In this document: positions 1-6,147 of the stretch, one piece after another
How the letters are laid out: each line of letters opens with the position of its first letter
How positions within the stretch are numbered: the stretch's first letter is position 1
Assembly: GCA_900539645.1 (NCBI GenBank)
Contig: UQCY01000106.1
Location: forward strand, 1-6,449
Direction of reading: 5' to 3'
DNA from: an uncultured Clostridium sp.
GTDB taxonomy: Bacteria; Bacillota; Clostridia; Peptostreptococcales; Peptostreptococcaceae
DNA: 6,449 bases
Program-made: the position numbers and the translations under genes
The notes under the pieces: generated by a model
What the model saw: only the letters and a program-made list of their open reading frames with translations
Databases searched by the model: none
What the model was told of the DNA's origin: nothing

Positions 1-16
1 TTTACATTTGACAATA

Positions 17-535
17 TCAATTTCTTAACCTTATATTTATTATATCATTAAATTGATTATTATTTTTGTTAAGTTTAAGTTTAATTGAAAAAGAATTATC
101 GGAATCCTTTTTAGCTTCAATTCCTTCAGCATAATTTCCTATTTCATAATTTCCACCGTTATACGATATGAATAGTTTTTTATTATACTTATTTACGTGT
201 ATAGATTTATCTTTTACCTTTACAACACCTGACTTAACATTATCAAACCGAGATATTTTGATTTTGTCCACCGCTACAAATCCATCTTCTGGCATTATAT
301 TTTTATTATTTTTGTAAAACCTTATATTATTTGAATTTCTCAGCTCTCTTTTTAAACTCGATTTTATCTCGTTAAATTGCTCCATTAACTCAATTCTATT
401 ATCTGTTTGCTCTACAAGTGATATGGATTCATTGAGCATTAAATTGACAGTACTCATAACGATCAATGATATACAAATAGCTACAAATACCTCTACCATT
501 AAATATCCTTCTTTTCTCTTGCTATTCTTTATCAT
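17..535 (-). CDS. Minor type IV prepilin-like protein (PilW/GspJ-like)
   Basis: A 172-residue protein with an intact class III (prepilin) signal. A positively charged 10-residue leader ends in Glu-Gly, followed by mature Tyr11-Leu-Met-Val-Glu15, so the Glu falls at mature position +5 as the prepilin peptidase rule expects. A hydrophobic helix runs over about residues 12-34, and the rest is a polar, Lys/Asn-rich domain with predicted beta character. The ATG at 535 overlaps the end of the preceding pilin gene by 14 bases. A strong AAGGAGGG site at 547-554 lies 11 bases upstream, so this start is well supported. Known biology: such proteins are cleaved by a PilD-type peptidase, sit in the inner membrane and join or initiate a pilus or pseudopilus. 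Size and order suggest a PilW/GspJ-like role, which is inference. It is the last gene fully inside the window and its unit probably continues past the left edge. Confidence 0.75.
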   Translation of the reverse strand: MIKNSKRKEGYLMVEVFVAICISLIVMSTVNLMLNESISLVEQTDNRIELMEQFNEIKSSLKRELRNSNNIRFYKNNKNIMPEDGFVAVDKIKISRFDNVKSGVVKVKDKSIHVNKYNKKLFISYNGGNYEIGNYAEGIEAKKDSDNSFSIKLKLNKNNNQFNDIINIRLRN

Positions 536-947
536 TGGAGTATATTCCCTCCTTAAATAAAATCCTTCCAGATATAGGAGTTATAGTTATCGTATAAGTC
601 TTTTCCTTGTATCTAATCTCTATAGTACCAGAATCCATAGGTATGCCATCTGATTTAAACATAATTTTTTTCATATTGCTTGCAACTTTTATATTATCAT
701 CTACATATTCCTCTCTTATGAGTTTTAAATCGAAAAACGTCCTATAGCAACTTTTATTATTTACCTTTGCTATACGCATATACTCACCTATCCCAGCTAG
801 ATTTTTTCTTTTTAAAAGCCTTAATTCAGAACAAAGTTTTCTCCGTTCCCATTCAGATTTCATATATCCAGAATCAGCCTTTGGAACTACAATTCCTATA
901 AGCAATATAACAAGACTCATCCCTATAATAAGTTCAGCTAAGCTCAC
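522..947 (-). CDS. Minor prepilin-like protein (FimU/GspH-like), leader out of frame
   Basis: The GTG at 947 gives 141 residues beginning Met-Ser-Leu-Ala-Glu, then a hydrophobic helix to about residue 22 ending Val-Val-Pro, then a charged globular domain. Glu at position 5 matches a mature type IV pilin N-terminus, but this start has no leader peptide or Gly -1. An AAGGG site at 955-959 lies 7 bases upstream and could serve the GTG. A better-placed AGAGGTG (970-976) precedes an ATG at 964 that encodes Met-Lys-Arg-Glu-Gly-Met and then stops at TGA. If two bases (TG near 945-948) were absent, the product would read MKREG then MSLAEL, a textbook prepilin. Either the gene carries a small lesion, the sequence has an error, or translation restarts at the overlapping GTGA. 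The downstream frame is otherwise open. FimU/GspH-like identity is inferred from its short length and position in the set. Confidence 0.65.
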   Translation of the reverse strand: MSLAELIIGMSLVILLIGIVVPKADSGYMKSEWERRKLCSELRLLKRKNLAGIGEYMRIAKVNNKSCYRTFFDLKLIREEYVDDNIKVASNMKKIMFKSDGIPMDSGTIEIRYKEKTYTITITPISGRILFKEGIYSNDKE

Positions 948-964
948 ATTCCTTCCCTTTTCAT
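944..964 (-). other. Six-codon mini-ORF with prepilin-leader character
   Basis: The ATG at 964 lies 5 bases after AGAGGTG, which is better spacing than the GTG start of the following pilin has. It encodes Met-Lys-Arg-Glu-Gly-Met and ends at TGA (944-946). The TGA overlaps the GTG at 945-947 in a GTGA arrangement typical of coupled stop and restart. The Lys-Arg-Glu-Gly stretch is what a prepilin leader looks like, so this is probably the detached leader of the pilin at 522-947 rather than a separate functional peptide. Confidence 0.5.
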
Positions 965-969
965 AAAAA

Positions 970-976
970 CACCTCT
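970..976 (-). promoter_or_regulatory. Ribosome binding site AGAGGTG before the detached pilin leader
   Basis: AGAGGTG on the minus strand is followed by five T and then the ATG at 964. It is a near-consensus site and favours initiation at 964 over the GTG at 947, which is why the reading frame of the pilin-like gene at 522-947 is in question. Confidence 0.6.
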
Positions 977-988
977 ATTTTACAATTA

Positions 989-1633
989 TCACTCTTTTAC
1001 TACTCTAAATATAAGTGCATCCCTCGCATCTATATTTTCTACAATATCCTCTTCAGGTTCAATCTCAGGTGGCTGCTCTTCTACATTTCCACCAGGATTT
1101 TCCTCAGGATTATCACCATTTTCTTGTTCTATATTATTTTCATTATCTTCCTTGATAGGTCTATCTTTTCTCAAATTCTTTAAGGTAACACAGAGCTCTA
1201 ACTTTCTTTTCATATTGTACTCTTTTTCATATACAGTTACATTTACCCAAAATTTATAGAGTAATGAGCCATCTTCTGAAATATCATCCTTTACAACATC
1301 AATTTTTACATTTTCTATATTTACATCTGACAAATTTTCTATCTCGGATACATACTGCTTTCTATACTCAAAACTCTCTATTCTATTTTTAAAATCGTCT
1401 TTATAAGGACTTATATCGTATAATCTTTGAGTTGCCTCTACAATTTTTTCCTCTGTGATTATCATCGCACCTTCAGATTTTCTTAAAAGATTTTCAGATT
1501 GTACATCTATCCACTCACTTTTCCCATAATCTATCAATCTATTTTGAAGCGACATACAAGAAAGCGTTAAAAGTGTAAGAACCATTATGGCCATAATAGA
1601 CGCACTTCCAATTCTTTTTTTTAATTTACTCAT
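989..1633 (-). CDS. PilX/GspK-like minor pilin with acidic Pro-rich tail
   Basis: A 214-residue protein with a basic N-terminus (Lys-Leu-Lys-Lys-Arg-Ile-Gly9) followed by a single hydrophobic helix over about residues 10-30. Gly9-Ser10 could be a prepilin peptidase site, but mature position 5 is Met, not Glu. Absence of Glu5 is characteristic of GspK-type tip pseudopilins, and the sequence resembles the short PilX N-terminus. Residues 35-150 are a charged, mostly helical-looking domain. Residues 160-200 form a very acidic Pro/Asn/Gly-rich linker, followed by a short hydrophobic end. The gene overlaps the stop of the preceding pilin by 8 bases, with GAAGGA at 1644-1649, so translational coupling is likely. 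Assignment to PilX/GspK is by N-terminus and neighbourhood only; no family-specific catalytic motif exists. Confidence 0.6.
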   Translation of the reverse strand: MSKLKKRIGSASIMAIMVLTLLTLSCMSLQNRLIDYGKSEWIDVQSENLLRKSEGAMIITEEKIVEATQRLYDISPYKDDFKNRIESFEYRKQYVSEIENLSDVNIENVKIDVVKDDISEDGSLLYKFWVNVTVYEKEYNMKRKLELCVTLKNLRKDRPIKEDNENNIEQENGDNPEENPGGNVEEQPPEIEPEEDIVENIDARDALIFRVVKE

Positions 1634-2026
1634 CTAAAGACAATCCTTCTTCGACACCTGCATATCTCTCGTATCCCTGTAGCTTAATAGTTTCATCATC
1701 TTTTTTAGCATCTACTGTGACCATATATACACCTCTTGCCTTGTCTACGATATTAATACTTTTACTTATCTCTATCTCATTCAAATTAGAATTAGTTTTA
1801 GTCTTTTTATTAAAACTTCCATTTTTTATATTATCTAGCTCTAAATTTAGTTCTTTTTCCGCCATATACACAAGTTCCTTATATTCCTTTTTCTTGTTCA
1901 AGATAAAGTTAGTATTGCTATTAAATGTAGAAAATAAATACATCGCTAAAAATAATATAGATACTGCAATAATTGCATCGGTTATTATAAATCCATTCTT
2001 GTGTTTATTAAATTTTAGGAACCCAT
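1626..2026 (-). CDS. Minor prepilin-like protein (PilV/GspI-like), frameshifted start
   Basis: The pilin frame is open from the aroE stop down to TAA at 1626-1628, yet it has no ATG, GTG or TTG before an ATG at 1943, which lies inside the membrane helix. Read from 2024 it encodes Lys-His-Lys-Asn-Gly, then Phe-Ile-Ile-Thr-Asp and a hydrophobic run ending near 1930. That is a clear prepilin site (Gly -1, Phe +1, acidic +5, here Asp). The only well-placed start is the ATG at 2026, 8 bases after AGAGGG (2035-2040). That ATG reads Met-Gly-Ser-stop, one base out of phase. One extra G in the GGG at 2022-2024 would restore a protein of about 133 residues with an 11-12 residue leader. The C-terminal part is Lys/Asn/Glu-rich with no known motif. 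PilV/GspI-like role is inferred. It may be a pseudogene, a sequencing error or a frameshift-dependent gene. Confidence 0.55.
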
Positions 2027-2034
2027 TTGCATCA

Positions 2035-2040
2035 CCCTCT
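2035..2040 (-). promoter_or_regulatory. Ribosome binding site AGAGGG for the first pilin gene
   Basis: AGAGGG followed by TGAT resembles the anti-Shine-Dalgarno complement. It sits 6-11 bases after the aroE stop codon and 8 bases before the ATG at 2026. The ATG at 2032 and GTG at 2035 are too close to be served by it. It therefore points to 2026 as the intended start, which is out of frame with the pilin body. Confidence 0.55.
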
Positions 2041-2045
2041 GTTGT

Positions 2046-2900
2046 TTAGATTCTTTCTGATTGGAACATCTCCTTTAGAATCTCTGCATCCTTTGAATCA
2101 ACGGTCTTTCCAGTCCATATTTCAAATGCATCTATACCTTGGTTTATAAGCATATCTATTCCATGAATAACTTTTAAATTATTTTTCTCTGCCCATTTGA
2201 TCAAATTGGTTCTATGAGGTTTGTAAACTATATCGTACACCACTATATCGCTAGATACATCTATACTCTCATCTATAGGGCATTCTTCGCTTTCCATGCC
2301 TATTGGAGTAGTATTTATCAGAAAATCATACTTTTCTAAATCATTCTTGTTGACCTCTTCTTTTGAATATACAACCTCTGTTCCAAATACAGAATTTACT
2401 CTTTTGGCTATTTTTTCTGCATTTTCAAGACTTCTATTTCTTATATCAATTTTTTCAATTCCATTAGACGCCATTTCAATAGCTATACTTCTACATGCAC
2501 CACCGCAACCAAGTATAAGCGCACTCTTACCTTTTATAGATATACCTCTATCTGTAATAGCCTTTACAAATCCTCTTCCGTCTGTATTGTACCCTTTTAA
2601 AATTCCATCCTCATTTTTGACAGTATTTACAGCGCCTATTAATTCTGCATTTCTATCAATCTCATCTAGTCCTGCCATTATATCCGTCTTGTATGGAATA
2701 GTTACATTAAACCCAACTGTGTTTAATATTCTCATAGCTTCTACAGATTTATATATTTTTTTAGGCTCTATATCAAAGCATAGATACGCTCCATTTACGC
2801 CGTATTTTTCAAATAAATAGCTGTGCATATTAGGTGAAAAACTATTTTTAACCGGATGACCTAAAAGCGCAAAGATTCTTGTTTCTGAATTTGTTCCCAT
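2046..2900 (-). CDS. aroE: Shikimate dehydrogenase (NADP+)
   Basis: It reduces 3-dehydroshikimate to shikimate with NADPH in the cytosol, on the route to chorismate. From the ATG at 2900 the product is 284 residues, a normal AroE length. Visible signatures are the substrate-binding Asn-Ser-Phe-Ser-Pro near residues 19-23, the Asn-Val-Thr-Ile-Pro-Tyr-Lys motif with catalytic Lys71, Asn92, and Asn-Thr-Asp with catalytic Asp107. The dinucleotide loop Gly-Cys-Gly-Gly-Ala is at 131-135, Asn-Arg-Ser at 155-157 (NADP-type), and Gly-Ile-Asp-Met-Leu with Gln254 near the C-terminus. An in-frame TTG at 2930 would add ten residues, but an AAAGGAG site lies between it and the ATG at 2900, so the shorter form is preferred. 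It is the first gene of a unit that continues into the pilin-like genes, with the next ribosome site six bases after its stop. Confidence 0.95.
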   Translation of the reverse strand: MGTNSETRIFALLGHPVKNSFSPNMHSYLFEKYGVNGAYLCFDIEPKKIYKSVEAMRILNTVGFNVTIPYKTDIMAGLDEIDRNAELIGAVNTVKNEDGILKGYNTDGRGFVKAITDRGISIKGKSALILGCGGACRSIAIEMASNGIEKIDIRNRSLENAEKIAKRVNSVFGTEVVYSKEEVNKNDLEKYDFLINTTPIGMESEECPIDESIDVSSDIVVYDIVYKPHRTNLIKWAEKNNLKVIHGIDMLINQGIDAFEIWTGKTVDSKDAEILKEMFQSERI

Positions 2901-2905
2901 AATTT

Positions 2906-2911
2906 CTCCTT
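2906..2911 (-). promoter_or_regulatory. Ribosome binding site AAGGAG that fixes the aroE start
   Basis: AAGGAG lies 5 bases upstream of the ATG at 2900. Since it falls within the ten extra codons that a TTG start at 2930 would add, it argues for initiation at 2900. Confidence 0.7.
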
Positions 2912-2964
2912 TCATATATATAATCTTCAAAAGTTTTTTATTATATACATTTTCTCATTATTTT

Positions 2965-2992
2965 TTTATATTTAAATACTGCATATTATCAA
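2965..2992 (-). promoter_or_regulatory. Sigma-A-type promoter for aroE and the pilin genes
   Basis: On the minus strand TTGATA (2987-2992) and TATAAA (2965-2970) are separated by 16 bases; each matches the consensus at five of six positions. The predicted transcript would start near 2958, giving a leader of about 58 bases before aroE. It lies just past the terminator of the preceding unit, so the aroE-pilin genes appear independently transcribed. No riboswitch, T-box or attenuator-like hairpin is visible in the short leader. Confidence 0.55.
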
Positions 2993-3033
2993 AACAAATA
3001 CGTAAGTATGCAATCGTTTACAAATTGTTATAC

Positions 3034-3068
3034 AAAAATAGGCCCTCCCTATTGAATAGAGAGAGCCC
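3034..3068 (-). terminator. Intrinsic terminator after the U32 (trhP) gene
   Basis: On the minus strand a 12-pair stem (3057-3068 with 3040-3051) encloses a TTCAA loop and is followed by A and five T. Three G-U wobble pairs form only in the minus-strand RNA, so it is oriented to stop transcription leaving the U32 gene, whose stop codon is 14 bases upstream. Confidence 0.85.
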
Positions 3069-3081
3069 ACTAAAATTCCTA

Positions 3082-4329
3082 TTAATTATCTACTTTTTCT
3101 TCTATAGGTTTTCTAAGCATATAATCTTCTTCAACTGGTACATCTAGTTTCATTTTTACTATCTGTCTTGGATGTGGAGCTGATTCTATTGGTTCACCGT
3201 CTTCATTGTACATTTCTAATATCTTAGCGTACATAGTTTCTTTGTATGGAGCCATTATTTCTATATCTTCTCCAACAGACATTTTATTTCTCTGTTCTAC
3301 TATTGCAAGACCAGTTTCCTCATCATGTCCTCTAACAACACCTATGAAATCGTAGTTTCTTACATAAGATGCAGATTCGTAGTTCTGATCTTCTGTACCT
3401 GGTTTGTGTAAATAGAATCCTGTTGTAAAGTGTCTGTGACTTCCTTTTTTAAGTTCTTCCATCCACATTGGGTTGAATTTCCAGTTTTCTGGATCTTCAT
3501 AGTATGCATCTAATGCCATTCTATATGCTCTAACAACTGTTGCAACATAGTAAGCTGTTTTCATTCTTCCTTCTATTTTTAAACTCATTATACCTGATTC
3601 AACAAGTTCTGGTATGTGTTCTATCATACAAAGGTCTTTTGAGTTGAAGAAGAATGTTCCTCTTTCGTCTTCGTATATTGGGAAGTATTCACCTGGTCTT
3701 TTTTCTTCCATTAAGTAGTACTGCCATCTGCATGACTGTGCGCAAGAACCTTTATTAGCTTCTCTACCTGTCATGTAGTTACTTATTAAGCATCTTCCTG
3801 AGTAAGATATACACATTGCACCGTGCATGAATGCTTCTATTTCTAAATCATCTGGAGTTTTTTCTCTTATTTCTTTTATTTCTTCAAAAGACATTTCTCT
3901 AGCGACAACTACTCTTTTTATTCCCTGGTTATACCAGAAATTAGCACTTTCAAAGTTTGTAGTATTAGCCTGAGTACTTAAATGTAATTCCATTTCTGGA
4001 ACAACTCTCTTAGCAACACTTATAACCCCTGGGTCAGATACTATTATCGCATCTATTCCTATTCTCTGTAATTCTAGTAAATATTCATCTAAATATTTAA
4101 AGTCTTCATTGTGAGGTATTATATTAACTGTTACATATACTTTTTTTCCTCTTGCGTGTGCGAATTCAACTCCTTCTGCCATATCTTCTATACTGAAGTT
4201 TTTAGCAGCTGATCTCATTCCAAATACTTCTCCACCTATATATACAGCATCAGCACCGTATATTATGGCAGTTTTTAATTTCTCAAGGTCTCCCGCTGGA
4301 GCCAATAATTCTGCTCTTTTCATTTCCAT
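3082..4329 (-). CDS. trhP: U32 peptidase-family tRNA U34 hydroxylase (TrhP/YrrO-like)
   Basis: A 415-residue U32-family protein. The family signature is complete: Glu165-Ala-Phe, Gly-Ala-Met-Cys173, Gly-Arg-Cys180, Ser183, followed by Cys196, Cys200 and Cys234, which hold the candidate ligands of a [4Fe-4S] cluster (Cys173, Cys180, Cys196 plus one of the last two). The N-terminus Glu-Leu-Leu-Ala-Pro-Ala-Gly starts the TIM-barrel half; a C-terminal U32 extension follows about residue 325. Members once annotated as collagenase-like proteases are now known (E. coli TrhP, B. subtilis TrhP1/TrhP2) to hydroxylate U34 of tRNA in a prephenate-dependent reaction. Length matches B. subtilis YrrO rather than the shorter YrrN, and only one copy is present here. 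The ATG at 4329 lies 2 bases past the trmR stop, with AAGGAG at 4343-4348; a second ATG at 4323 is possible. Adjacency to trmR strongly supports the tRNA role over proteolysis. Confidence 0.85.
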   Translation of the reverse strand: MEMKRAELLAPAGDLEKLKTAIIYGADAVYIGGEVFGMRSAAKNFSIEDMAEGVEFAHARGKKVYVTVNIIPHNEDFKYLDEYLLELQRIGIDAIIVSDPGVISVAKRVVPEMELHLSTQANTTNFESANFWYNQGIKRVVVAREMSFEEIKEIREKTPDDLEIEAFMHGAMCISYSGRCLISNYMTGREANKGSCAQSCRWQYYLMEEKRPGEYFPIYEDERGTFFFNSKDLCMIEHIPELVESGIMSLKIEGRMKTAYYVATVVRAYRMALDAYYEDPENWKFNPMWMEELKKGSHRHFTTGFYLHKPGTEDQNYESASYVRNYDFIGVVRGHDEETGLAIVEQRNKMSVGEDIEIMAPYKETMYAKILEMYNEDGEPIESAPHPRQIVKMKLDVPVEEDYMLRKPIEEKVDN

Positions 4330-4331
4330 AA

Positions 4332-4988
4332 TTACTTTCTCTCTCCTTCTTTATAACTTAACGCTACACCGTCTCCTATTGGTATTAGAGATGTGCTTAA
4401 ATAATCACAAGTGCATATATAATCCAGATAATTTCTCATTCTCTTAACTATTGTTTTCTTTCTTCTTACAACGAAATCGTCGTGAGCAACCATTCCTTTG
4501 TAAAGTATATTATCTGAAACTACAAGTCCACCTTTTTTTAGTCTATCTATTACAAGATCAAAGAATAACTGATACTGACCTTTTGCTGCATCTATGAAGA
4601 TCATATCAAATTCTCCATCTATTGTTTTTAATGTTTCTTCGGCATCTCCCTCAAGTATAGTTATCTTATCCTCAAGTCCTGCTCTTTTTATATTTTCTTT
4701 TGCTTTTTCTATCATAACTTCATTTCTTTCAGTAGTTATAATTTCAACATCTCCACCTAATACAGATGCAAAGAATATTGACGAATACCCTATTGCACAA
4801 CCTATTTCTAGTATTCTTTTAGGTCTATGTATTTTTAATATAACTTTTAAAAGATCTGATACCTCTTTGTGAATTATAGGTACACTATTTTCGTGGGCAT
4901 AATCTTCTAATTCTTTAAGTAGCCCATCTTTTTCAGCTAGTGTTTCCCTTATATATTCTTCAACAAGGTCGTTTACTATATTACTCAT
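4332..4988 (-). CDS. trmR: tRNA 5-hydroxyuridine methyltransferase (O-methyltransferase family 3)
   Basis: A 218-residue SAM-dependent O-methyltransferase of the same size as B. subtilis YrrM/TrmR. That enzyme converts 5-hydroxyuridine at tRNA position 34 to 5-methoxyuridine. The SAM loop Leu-Glu-Ile-Gly-Cys-Ala-Ile-Gly-Tyr-Ser is at 60-69, with acidic Glu87 after strand 2, Gly-Asp-Ala at 114-116, Phe-Ile-Asp-Ala-Ala-Lys at 131-136, and Ser-Asp-Asn at 158-160. Asp133, Asp159 and Asn160 match the divalent-metal ligands of catechol-type O-methyltransferases. The ATG at 4988 has GGAG at 4996-4999. It starts 19 bases after mltG and ends 2 bases before the U32 gene, so the three genes are very probably one transcript. 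By sequence alone a small-molecule O-methyltransferase could not be excluded; the gene order decides the call. Confidence 0.88.
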   Translation of the reverse strand: MSNIVNDLVEEYIRETLAEKDGLLKELEDYAHENSVPIIHKEVSDLLKVILKIHRPKRILEIGCAIGYSSIFFASVLGGDVEIITTERNEVMIEKAKENIKRAGLEDKITILEGDAEETLKTIDGEFDMIFIDAAKGQYQLFFDLVIDRLKKGGLVVSDNILYKGMVAHDDFVVRRKKTIVKRMRNYLDYICTCDYLSTSLIPIGDGVALSYKEGERK

Positions 4989-5007
4989 AAAATCTCTCCA
5001 CTTCTAA

Positions 5008-6075
5008 TTAATTTGCCTCAGATTCTTTGTTCTGAGTTTCCTGTTTCTTTTTTTCTCTCTGTTCTTTATACTGTTTTTCGTATTTTAAATGTTCTTCATA
5101 AGTTTTAGCGTAATTATTTCCTCCACCATCTTCTTTAGCTACAAAGTATAAATACTCTGTATCAGCAGGGTTTATAGCTGCTTCTATTGATTCCCAAGCT
5201 GGATTTGCTATAGGTGTAGGTGGTAGTCCTTTGTATTTATATGAATTGTAAGGTGATTCAACCTTTAAATCATTGTAGCTGACAACCTTTCTTCTTTCCT
5301 TAAACGCATACTGAACTGTAGCATCAGATTGAAGTAGCATATCTTTTGCTAATCTATTGTAGAACACACTAGCAATTAAAGGTCTATCCTCATCTAAAAC
5401 CGCCTCTTTTTCTACTATAGATGCCATTTTCATAACATCGTAGAAGTTAAGGTCTTTATGTTTTTCCATTTCTGGTTTTATTTTATATTTGTATATTTCA
5501 TCGAATTTATTAAGCATTCTAGAAAGTACTTCTCTTTCGCTCTCTCCTTCAGAGCAGAAATATGTACTAGGATAAAGGAATCCTTCTAAGCTTTTTATGT
5601 TATTATCTTTTAAAAACTCATACTTATCTCTAAACTCATCTGGATTGTTTATAAGTTTTTCATAATTTTCTTTGCTTCCAAGTTTTTTCTTAACTAACTC
5701 ATCTATCACTTCAGTAGAAGTCGCGCCCTCTTTAACAGTCACTTTAGGACCAGAATGGTATATTTTACCAGCTGCTATATCATCTATAATCTCATCATTT
5801 GTATATGATTGGTCAAACTGATACTCTCCAGCTTTAAACTGAGATGCTTTACCACTCATTTTTACATTTATCTTAAATACTAATTTATTTTTTATAAGTT
5901 TTGCATCGCTAAGTATTTCTGCTATGCTATCTGTTCCAGAACTAGATGGAATCTCTACAACCACCTTTTTTTCTTCGTTTACATCGTATGCACCAGACCG
6001 CTTTTTAAAATGTATACCCCCAGATGCTGCTATTACAACCAAAAGTACTAAAATAACTAAAAACTTTTTTTTCAT
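5008..6075 (-). CDS. mltG: Endolytic murein transglycosylase MltG (YceG family)
   Basis: A membrane-anchored lytic transglycosylase that cleaves nascent peptidoglycan glycan strands and sets their length. The 355-residue product has a basic start and one membrane helix (about residues 4-20), which leaves the rest outside the cytoplasm. A LysM-like region spans about 36-110 (Lys-Ala-Gly-Glu-Tyr near 81-85) and the YceG catalytic domain about 115-325. Within it Ala218-Ser-Ile-Val-Glu222-Lys-Glu carries the expected catalytic Glu, followed by Ser-Val-Phe-Tyr-Asn-Arg-Leu, Leu-Gln-Ser-Asp-Ala-Thr-Val and Gly-Leu-Pro-Pro-Thr-Pro-Ile-Ala-Asn-Pro. The last 25 residues are a Lys/Glu/Gln-rich tail. AAGGAG at 6083-6088 is 7 bases before the ATG at 6075. 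It heads the mltG-trmR-trhP unit, the same order as in Bacillus subtilis. Confidence 0.95.
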   Translation of the reverse strand: MKKKFLVILVLLVVIAASGGIHFKKRSGAYDVNEEKKVVVEIPSSSGTDSIAEILSDAKLIKNKLVFKINVKMSGKASQFKAGEYQFDQSYTNDEIIDDIAAGKIYHSGPKVTVKEGATSTEVIDELVKKKLGSKENYEKLINNPDEFRDKYEFLKDNNIKSLEGFLYPSTYFCSEGESEREVLSRMLNKFDEIYKYKIKPEMEKHKDLNFYDVMKMASIVEKEAVLDEDRPLIASVFYNRLAKDMLLQSDATVQYAFKERRKVVSYNDLKVESPYNSYKYKGLPPTPIANPAWESIEAAINPADTEYLYFVAKEDGGGNNYAKTYEEHLKYEKQYKEQREKKKQETQNKESEAN

Positions 6076-6118
6076 ATTTTTTCTCCTTTTTTATTGGATT
6101 ATAACTCTGCAATTATAA

Positions 6119-6147
6119 ATTATAACAGTAACATAAAAAAAAGTCTA
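6119..6147 (-). promoter_or_regulatory. Possible promoter for mltG
   Basis: On the minus strand a perfect TATAAT (6119-6124) stands 17 bases from TAGACT (6142-6147), which matches the -35 consensus at four of six positions. Two further TATAAT copies (6112-6117 and 6098-6103) lack a good -35. The -35 lies inside the stem of the preceding gene's terminator, so the two elements would overlap. The spacing is good, but AT-rich sequence makes chance TATAAT copies common. Confidence 0.4.

Noticed and set aside
940..965. Canonical -1 slippery heptamer in the third pilin leader.
   Set aside because: The A-rich and G-rich run does not fit XXXYYYZ in the starting frame and no downstream hairpin is evident.
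1626..1943. Taking the ATG at 1943 as the true start of the first pilin gene.
   Set aside because: It lies within the hydrophobic helix, has no ribosome site nearby and would remove the clear prepilin cleavage motif encoded just upstream in the same frame.
1717..2049. Plus-strand open frame rich in Leu and Phe that looks like a membrane protein.
   Set aside because: It is antisense to the Lys/Asn-rich first pilin gene, which gives such composition automatically, and it has no family features.
2030..2060. Readthrough of the aroE stop into the pilin frame, since both share a phase.
   Set aside because: The TAA has no readthrough context I can recognise, and a dedicated ribosome site follows it, so the shared phase is probably chance.
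2296..2820. Open frame of 174 codons on the plus strand.
   Set aside because: It is antisense to aroE, is Ser/Phe/Ile-rich without motifs, and has no ribosome site.
2901..2930. Longer AroE starting at a TTG at 2930.
   Set aside because: The added ten codons contain the AAAGGAG ribosome site that serves the ATG at 2900, and AroE proteins normally begin close to the Ile-Phe-Ala-Leu-Leu-Gly strand.
3082..4329. Annotation of the U32 gene as a collagenase or secreted protease.
   Set aside because: There is no signal peptide, the cysteine pattern indicates an iron-sulfur cluster, and it adjoins trmR, all of which fit the TrhP tRNA hydroxylation family.
4594..4872. Plus-strand open frame inside trmR, and similar ones at 4265-4447 and 5924-6118.
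   Set aside because: All are low-complexity Ser/Ile/Phe shadows of well-supported minus-strand genes.
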